Shown here: positions 5,120 through 7,657 of the stretch, piece by piece
Layout: every line of letters begins with the position of its first letter
Position numbering within the stretch: position 1 is the stretch's first letter
From: CBDCEG01 sp965215775
GTDB taxonomy: Bacteria > Pseudomonadota > Gammaproteobacteria > Cardiobacteriales > Ostreibacteriaceae
Direction: 5' to 3'
NCBI GenBank assembly: GCA_965215775.1
Contig: CBDCEG010000010.1
Span: forward strand, 1-7,657
Length of the DNA stretch: 7,657 nucleotides
Position numbers and translations under genes: made by a program
Notes under the pieces: generated by a model
Databases searched by the model: none
What the model was told of the DNA's origin: nothing
Seen by the model: the letters and a program-made list of their open reading frames with translations, nothing else

Positions 5120-5331
5120 TAACTTATAAATTTAATTATCTTTTTCTAAATCTGATAAACACTATATCTTGGTGTAAAAATAATTGTATCTTTAGCACTC
5201 TTATGTCAAATAAATTTTAATATTTTTTCTCAAAAGTTAAATATTCTTTTGACGGAAAATACAGTTTTTAAATTTATCTTTTTCTTCTTTTTTAACTCTT
5301 ATGATTTTATTTAAATTTCCTTAAACTATAA
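5001..5331 (-). repeat. Gene-less cassette A (about 331 bp)
   Basis: A complete cassette (attC site 3 plus about 205 bases) without a plausible gene. It matches cassette B at 6511-6843 with roughly a dozen substitutions and one indel. On the minus strand a stretch reads KIIRVKKEEKDKFKNCIFRQ and another SAKDTIIFTPRYSVYQI, but neither has an ATG, GTG or TTG start. The A run in the first differs in length between A and B (6 versus 7), so no reading frame is conserved; these may be relics of an ancient gene. Promoter-like elements point out of the cassette toward the zinc-ribbon gene. An inverted repeat, TCAAAAG (5230-5236) and CTTTTGA (5246-5252), is preserved in both copies. It may be a promoter or regulatory-RNA cassette. 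Confidence 0.75.
5183..5209 (-). promoter_or_regulatory. Candidate outward promoter in gene-less cassette A
   Basis: On the minus strand TTGACA (5204-5209) is followed after 15 bases by TACAAT (5183-5188), a good -35 with a shorter than ideal spacer. A second -10-like element, TATAGT (5161-5166), lies further downstream. Transcription would pass attC site 3 into the zinc-ribbon operon. In cassette B the -35 is altered to TTGTCA (6714-6719), while TACAAT is kept. Confidence 0.35.
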
Positions 5332-5459
5332 CATCTGAATTGAGGAACGAGGTAAGGTAACGGCTTGATTATTAGCTATTTTGATTTCACTTAATGCGAA
5401 ATTTTTAAGCTTGAATAACCGCAAGTATTACCTCGTTTCTCTCCAAGGTTTTGTTGTGC
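5326..5459 (-). other. attC site 4 (closes the lipoprotein/RelBE-like cassette)
   Basis: The outer boxes are CTATAAC (5326-5332) and GTTGTGC (5453-5459). The arms GAGGAACGAGGTAA and TTACCTCGTTTCTCTC pair closely, and CGGCTTGATTATT and AATAACCG further in add to the stem. The site is 134 bp and starts 18 bases after the RelE-like stop. Confidence 0.88.
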
Positions 5460-5477
5460 TTCAATTAATCTAAAAGC

Positions 5478-5744
5478 TTACGGAAAATATTTATATATTT
5501 CTTTTCTATGCTTTACAGTTTCAATAATGATAATATCATTTTCTTTTTTAATACCTACTCTATAATCTCCAAATCTAATTTTAAAATAATTTTTATATCC
5601 TGTCATTTTTTCAACTTTTCCAATTTCACTTAAATTATCATAAGTTGATAATTTATCAAATACAAATTCTTCGATTGTATTGGCATATTCATTTGGTAGT
5701 TTAGAAAGTTCTTTTAAGAACTTTTTCTTAATTTCTACTTCCAT
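5478..5744 (-). CDS. RelE/ParE-superfamily toxin
   Basis: An 88-residue small basic protein with the RelE-like order: an N-terminal helix (KKFLKELSKLPNEYANTIEE), a central loop (LSEIGKVEKMTG), the strand motif YKNYFKIRFGDYRVGIKK and the C-terminal VKHRKEIYKYFP. The RxGDYRVxI core with a late basic/Tyr-containing tail is characteristic of RelE-type mRNA interferases, which cut mRNA in the ribosomal A site; ParE-like gyrase poisons share the fold but are less likely given the KHRKEIY ending. The gene follows the antitoxin by six bases and has no strong ribosome binding site. An inverted repeat (5745-5762) sits just before its ATG, so translation probably depends on coupling with the antitoxin. 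It is the last gene before attC site 4. Confidence 0.85.
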   Translation of the reverse strand: MEVEIKKKFLKELSKLPNEYANTIEEFVFDKLSTYDNLSEIGKVEKMTGYKNYFKIRFGDYRVGIKKENDIIIIETVKHRKEIYKYFP

Positions 5745-5762
5745 AAAGCTTTATGAAGCTTT
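5745..5762. promoter_or_regulatory. Hairpin between antitoxin and toxin genes
   Basis: AAAGCTT (5745-5751) and AAGCTTT (5756-5762) form a 7-bp stem with a 4-base loop. The hairpin covers the antitoxin stop and the bases immediately before the toxin ATG, where a ribosome binding site would be expected. It may restrain toxin translation unless antitoxin-translating ribosomes open it. Confidence 0.4.
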
Positions 5763-5957
5763 AGCTTGTTTTAATGATTTGTAGTATTCTCTTGCATCTT
5801 TTAATGATAATGTTTCATTATCATTATTTTCTTCCATTAATTTATATAATGCAAAATTTTCTAATGTTTCTGTGATTTGATTGTAAGTATTTATATCTAA
5901 CTGAACTGCTATTTTATGATTTTGATTATCTACAATGTAGTTTGGATTAATGCACAT
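5751..5957 (-). CDS. Antitoxin partner of the RelE-like toxin (RelB/Phd-like)
   Basis: A 68-residue protein. The N-terminus NPNYIVDNQNHKIAVQLDIN then TYNQITETLENFALYKLMEE has the typical Phd/RelB-type start (a short strand with an I/V-V-D turn, then IAVQLDIxTYxxI). The tail is acidic and flexible and ends LSLKDAREYYKSLKQAKAS, the part that usually wraps the toxin. The ATG follows GGAG at a six-base distance (TTGGAGTAAATT). Antitoxin first and toxin second, spaced by six bases, is the normal order for relBE-like operons. Such modules occur often in chromosomal integron cassettes, where they are thought to reduce loss of neighbouring cassettes. It has its own promoter region downstream of a terminator, so it is expressed separately from the lipoprotein gene in the same cassette. 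Confidence 0.8.
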   Translation of the reverse strand: MCINPNYIVDNQNHKIAVQLDINTYNQITETLENFALYKLMEENNDNETLSLKDAREYYKSLKQAKAS

Positions 5958-5967
5958 AATTTACTCC

Positions 5968-5992
5968 AATAATTTATTTATATATTATTGTA
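5968..5992 (-). promoter_or_regulatory. Probable promoter/operator of the RelBE-like operon
   Basis: On the minus strand GATACAATAATATATAAAT contains TACAAT (5987-5992) as a possible -10. The short inverted repeat AATAAT (5968-5973) and ATTATT (5984-5989) overlaps it, as expected for autoregulation by the toxin-antitoxin complex. No good -35 is present because the upstream bases belong to the terminator hairpin. Confidence 0.35.
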
Positions 5993-5994
5993 TC

Positions 5995-6023
5995 AAAACT
6001 TAAGTGAAATTCACTTAAGTTTT
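5995..6023 (-). terminator. Strong Rho-independent terminator after the lipoprotein gene
   Basis: AAAACTTAAGTG (5995-6006) and CACTTAAGTTTT (6012-6023) form a perfect 12-bp stem with a 5-base loop. On the minus strand the right arm ends in a short U run (AAGTTTTGA). It starts six bases after the lipoprotein stop and separates that gene from the toxin-antitoxin operon within the same cassette. It is symmetrical enough to work in both directions. Confidence 0.8.
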
Positions 6024-6029
6024 AAAATA

Positions 6030-6440
6030 TTAATCTGTATATTTTATCATAGTTCCAGAAACTGTTGCATCTGATGTACCTAGAATTAACCATGCTGGCC
6101 ATAATAAAATCCAACCCCATCCAGTATGACATTGTGGATAGCTTGTTTGGATTCCATGGTCACCTTGCCATTTTACATTTACTACAGCATCAGCACCAAG
6201 AGATTTAGCTTTTTGTTCTAAATATAAAATTGATTCTGTTCCCATACTATCACAACTACTAAATAACCAACCATTTTCAACTAAAGAAACACTTCCTAAT
6301 TCTTCATATTTCTTTTCTTTAACTTCTTTTGTTGTTTTAAAGAATTGTTTATTTACATTTGTAGCACCTGATTTATATGAACATCCAGTAAGCCCAAAAC
6401 CTAAAGCAGTTACAACTGCTATACTCATTATTTTTTTCAT
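6030..6440 (-). CDS. Lipoprotein, YbjQ-like core sequence
   Basis: Start chosen at the ATG at 6440, preceded by TTTGGAG at the right distance; a TTG at 6452 would put the ribosome binding site inside the gene. The 136-residue product begins MKKIMSIAVVTALGFGLTGC, a lipoprotein signal with lipobox LTGC and the lipidated Cys at 20. The mature part contains SVSLVENGWLFSSCDSMG, then YLEQKAKSLGADAVVNVKW (about 75-91), the ALGADAVVNV-type motif shared by YbjQ-like and related small envelope lipoproteins. A Trp-rich hydrophobic stretch (WGWILLWPAWLILG, about 108-121) may insert in a membrane. Three cysteines besides the lipidated one (positions around 63 and 104 among them) could form a disulfide. 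It is the first gene of its cassette and is followed by a strong terminator. Confidence 0.75.
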   Translation of the reverse strand: MKKIMSIAVVTALGFGLTGCSYKSGATNVNKQFFKTTKEVKEKKYEELGSVSLVENGWLFSSCDSMGTESILYLEQKAKSLGADAVVNVKWQGDHGIQTSYPQCHTGWGWILLWPAWLILGTSDATVSGTMIKYTD

Positions 6441-6504
6441 TTTTTTCTCCAAATATTGAATTAACTATTAAAAATAGCTTTGATCAATTTTCTTTGAATA
6501 CTGA

Positions 6505-6629
6505 GCACAACGCTTGAGTTGAAAAACAAGGGTTTCTATTCTTATATTTTTTATCTTTCATTGTAGCTTGTTAAGTCTTAATAGTTATACCGCAAGTGTA
6601 CCCTTGTTTTTTCCTACGATTTGTTATAG
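6505..6629 (-). other. attC site 5 (closes gene-less cassette B)
   Basis: The outer boxes are GCACAAC (6505-6511) with GCTTGAGTTG, and GTTATAG (6623-6629). The arms GAAAAACAAGGG and CCCTTGTTTTTTCC pair fully. Compared with site 3, a G opposite a changed C (ACAAGGG with CCCTTGT) restores one more pair. The loop differs at several positions. Confidence 0.9.
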
Positions 6630-6843
6630 TAACTTATAAATTTAATTATCTTTTTCTAAATCTGATAAATACTATATCTTAGTGTAAAAATAATTGTATC
6701 TTTAGCACTCTTATGACAAATAAATTTTAATATTTTTTCTCAAAAGTTAAATATTCTTTTGACGGAAAATACAGTTTTTAAATTTATCTTTTTCTTCTTT
6801 TTTTAACTCTTATGATTTTATTTATATTATCTTTAAACTATAA
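6511..6843 (-). repeat. Gene-less cassette B (about 333 bp), near copy of cassette A
   Basis: This consists of attC site 5 and about 210 bases matching cassette A base for base apart from scattered substitutions. The leading edge differs (TATATTATCTTTAAACTATAAC here, AAATTTCCTTAAACTATAAC in A). It holds no plausible gene, and the A run in the open stretch is one base longer than in A. The two copies flank the lipoprotein/RelBE-like cassette, so direct-repeat recombination between them would delete that cassette and one copy. Confidence 0.75.
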
Positions 6844-6971
6844 CGACCTAACTGAAGGACAAGTGGATTTAACGACTTGACACTTCGATATTTTAAATTC
6901 TATCAAATCGAAACTTAAAGGCTTAAATCATCGCAACTATTACCTTGTTTCTCTCCTAGGCTTTGTTGTGT
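6838..6971 (-). other. attC site 6 (closes the outer-membrane protein cassette); chimeric arms
   Basis: The outer boxes are CTATAAC (6838-6844) and GTTGTGT (6965-6971), with a total length of 134. Bases 6838 to about 6915 are nearly identical to the first 76 bases of site 1, including the arm GGACAAGTGGAT. The other arm, ATTACCTTGTTTCTCTCC, is not its complement and resembles that of site 4. Only a core of about five pairs (ACAAG with CTTGT) plus wobbles remains, followed by mismatches. It may fold and recombine poorly. Confidence 0.85.
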
Positions 6972-6982
6972 CAACATACAAT

Positions 6983-7582
6983 TTAAAAATTATAATTTAA
7001 TCCTAAATACCATTGACTAACATCATCATATTTCGCTGTTATAGGTATTCCATTATAAACTACTGTGCCTTCACCACTTGCTGAAAGTTGTAATTTATAA
7101 CCAAATTCAGCATTTAGGTTTTTAGTAATTTCTTTACTTTGCACTCCTAAATCTAATGTTATAATATTAGTTGTCCAACTTATATTATCGGTTGCAAATT
7201 TTGAATTAATAGATTGTAACCCAGCTTCTTTATAATCAAATTTAGTATATGAAGCACCAGCAAATAATTTAAAATTATTTTGTTTTACATCAAACAGATG
7301 TTTATATGATATAGCTATCATATTGGTATCAACATTTGAATCGTCTTCGAGAAATATTTTTGAAAAAGATACTATATTTTCAGTATCAATATATTTTCCA
7401 ACAGTTATTATTTTCGTGCCACCATCAGTACCGACTGATGCTAAATTAGTTCCATTAACACTAAATTTTCCTGTAGCATCAATATTTCCAAATGAAATAC
7501 CTGCATACCAACCATTATTCTCTTGTGCTACTGCACTAGTACCTGCTAGTAGTAAACTAGCTAAAATTAAAGATTTCTTCAT
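6983..7582 (-). CDS. Outer-membrane beta-barrel protein (OmpA/OmpW-type small barrel)
   Basis: A 199-residue protein starting at an ATG preceded by AAAGGAT. Residues 1-19 are a Sec signal peptide (MKKSLILASLLLAGTSAVA, cleavage before QENN). The mature chain has alternating hydrophobic and polar strands (GWYAGISFGNI, TKIITVGKYI, NMIAISYKHLF, FKLFAGASYTKF, NIITLDLGVQS, AEFGYKLQLSA, QWYLGLNYNF) and ends in a Phe in the YNF pattern that the BAM assembly machinery recognises. About eight strands fit the length, so an eight-stranded barrel with short turns is likely. The ligand or role is unknown; small barrels often act in adhesion, membrane stability or immune evasion. It is the only gene of its cassette, and its stop lies 11 bases from attC site 6. 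Confidence 0.85.
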   Translation of the reverse strand: MKKSLILASLLLAGTSAVAQENNGWYAGISFGNIDATGKFSVNGTNLASVGTDGGTKIITVGKYIDTENIVSFSKIFLEDDSNVDTNMIAISYKHLFDVKQNNFKLFAGASYTKFDYKEAGLQSINSKFATDNISWTTNIITLDLGVQSKEITKNLNAEFGYKLQLSASGEGTVVYNGIPITAKYDDVSQWYLGLNYNF

Positions 7583-7635
7583 CTCTATCCTTTGTTAAAT
7601 TTCGTATTGAATAAATAGAGATGCCTAAAATGTAG

Positions 7636-7657
7636 ACACAACGCCTAAGTTGAAAAA
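7636..7657 (-). other. attC site 7, distal edge only (cut by the window)
   Basis: ACACAAC (7636-7642) followed by GCCTAAGTTGAAAAA matches the R' side of the other sites (AACGCTTGAGTTGAAAAAC). It shows that another cassette lies to the right, reading in the same direction, and sets the start of the outer-membrane protein cassette at about 7641. Confidence 0.8.

Larger units (their letters stand above)
1020..7657 (-). mobile_element. Integron gene-cassette array (no integrase in window)
   Basis: Seven cassettes follow one another in the same direction, each ending in an attC, with crossover points between the G and TT of the R' box. By eye the units are about 7641-6844 (outer-membrane protein), 6843-6511 (gene-less B), 6510-5332 (lipoprotein plus RelBE-like pair), 5331-5001 (gene-less A), 5000-3999 (zinc-ribbon protein plus exported protein), 3998-3000 (DUF2628-like plus 71-residue protein) and 2999 to about 1020 (toxin-antitoxin, interrupted by an IS). 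attC lengths of 125-134 bp and strong mutual similarity are typical of sedentary chromosomal integrons. Without intI this segment alone would be classed as a cluster of attC sites lacking an integrase; the integrase may lie to the right. Confidence 0.85.

Noticed and set aside
5230..5252. Inverted repeat TCAAAAG/CTTTTGA as a terminator
   Set aside because: No U run follows on either strand and the 9-base loop is AT-only; it is kept only as a note in the cassette entry.
5120..5325. A small gene in gene-less cassette A
   Set aside because: Minus-strand open stretches of about 20 codons lack start codons, and the reading frame is not kept in copy B because of a one-base change in the A run.
2994..6971. 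The regularly spaced repeats as a CRISPR array
   Set aside because: The repeats are 125-134 bp imperfect palindromes with gene-sized spacing and attC boxes, not 25-40 bp direct repeats with short unique spacers; no cas gene is present.
7323..7598. 91-codon plus-strand frame
   Set aside because: Antisense to the outer-membrane protein's signal peptide and first strands.

Overview
The window is very AT-rich and looks like accessory DNA from an Arcobacter-type member of the Campylobacterota. That is inferred from base composition, A/T-ending codons and protein style; no 16S rRNA or housekeeping gene is present to confirm it. From about position 1020 to the right edge it is an integron gene-cassette array read on the minus strand. 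Six complete attC recombination sites (2994-3127, 3993-4125, 4995-5119, 5326-5459, 6505-6629, 6838-6971), a broken one (about 1012-1035) and the start of another (7636-7657) lie just downstream of the minus-strand genes or gene-less cassettes they close. Each has AAC...GTT outer boxes, complementary inner arms and a 60-75 nt variable loop, giving 125-134 bp in all, like the long attC sites of sedentary chromosomal integrons. No integrase gene is in view. Given the cassette polarity, intI/attI would lie to the right of the window.

Layout from right to left, the reading direction: an outer-membrane beta-barrel protein cassette (7582-6983); a gene-less cassette B (6843-6511); a cassette with a lipoprotein, a strong terminator and a RelB/RelE-type toxin-antitoxin pair (6440-5478); a gene-less cassette A (5331-5001), nearly identical to B; a two-gene cassette with a frameshifted zinc-ribbon membrane protein and a small exported protein (4832-4136); a two-gene cassette with a DUF2628-like membrane protein and a 71-residue protein (3769-3151); and a toxin-antitoxin cassette (1500-1044) whose toxin has lost its N-terminus.

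The left end of the array is a pile-up of insertion sequences. One nearly complete IS with a 389-residue DDE transposase (1501-2991) sits between an attC site and the truncated toxin. A second copy of the same IS enters from the left edge (1-517). Between them are a fragment of an IS3-family transposase and a head-on fragment of an IS1182-like transposase whose outer end appears to interrupt an attC.

Most of the intact cassette products look like envelope proteins (beta-barrel, lipoprotein, two small membrane proteins with N-terminal metal-binding motifs, one exported protein), with two toxin-antitoxin modules that could stabilise the array. The most unusual points are the duplicated gene-less cassette carrying promoter-like sequence, one attC whose two arms come from different attC types, and the traces of a deletion that removed an IS tip and the toxin start together.
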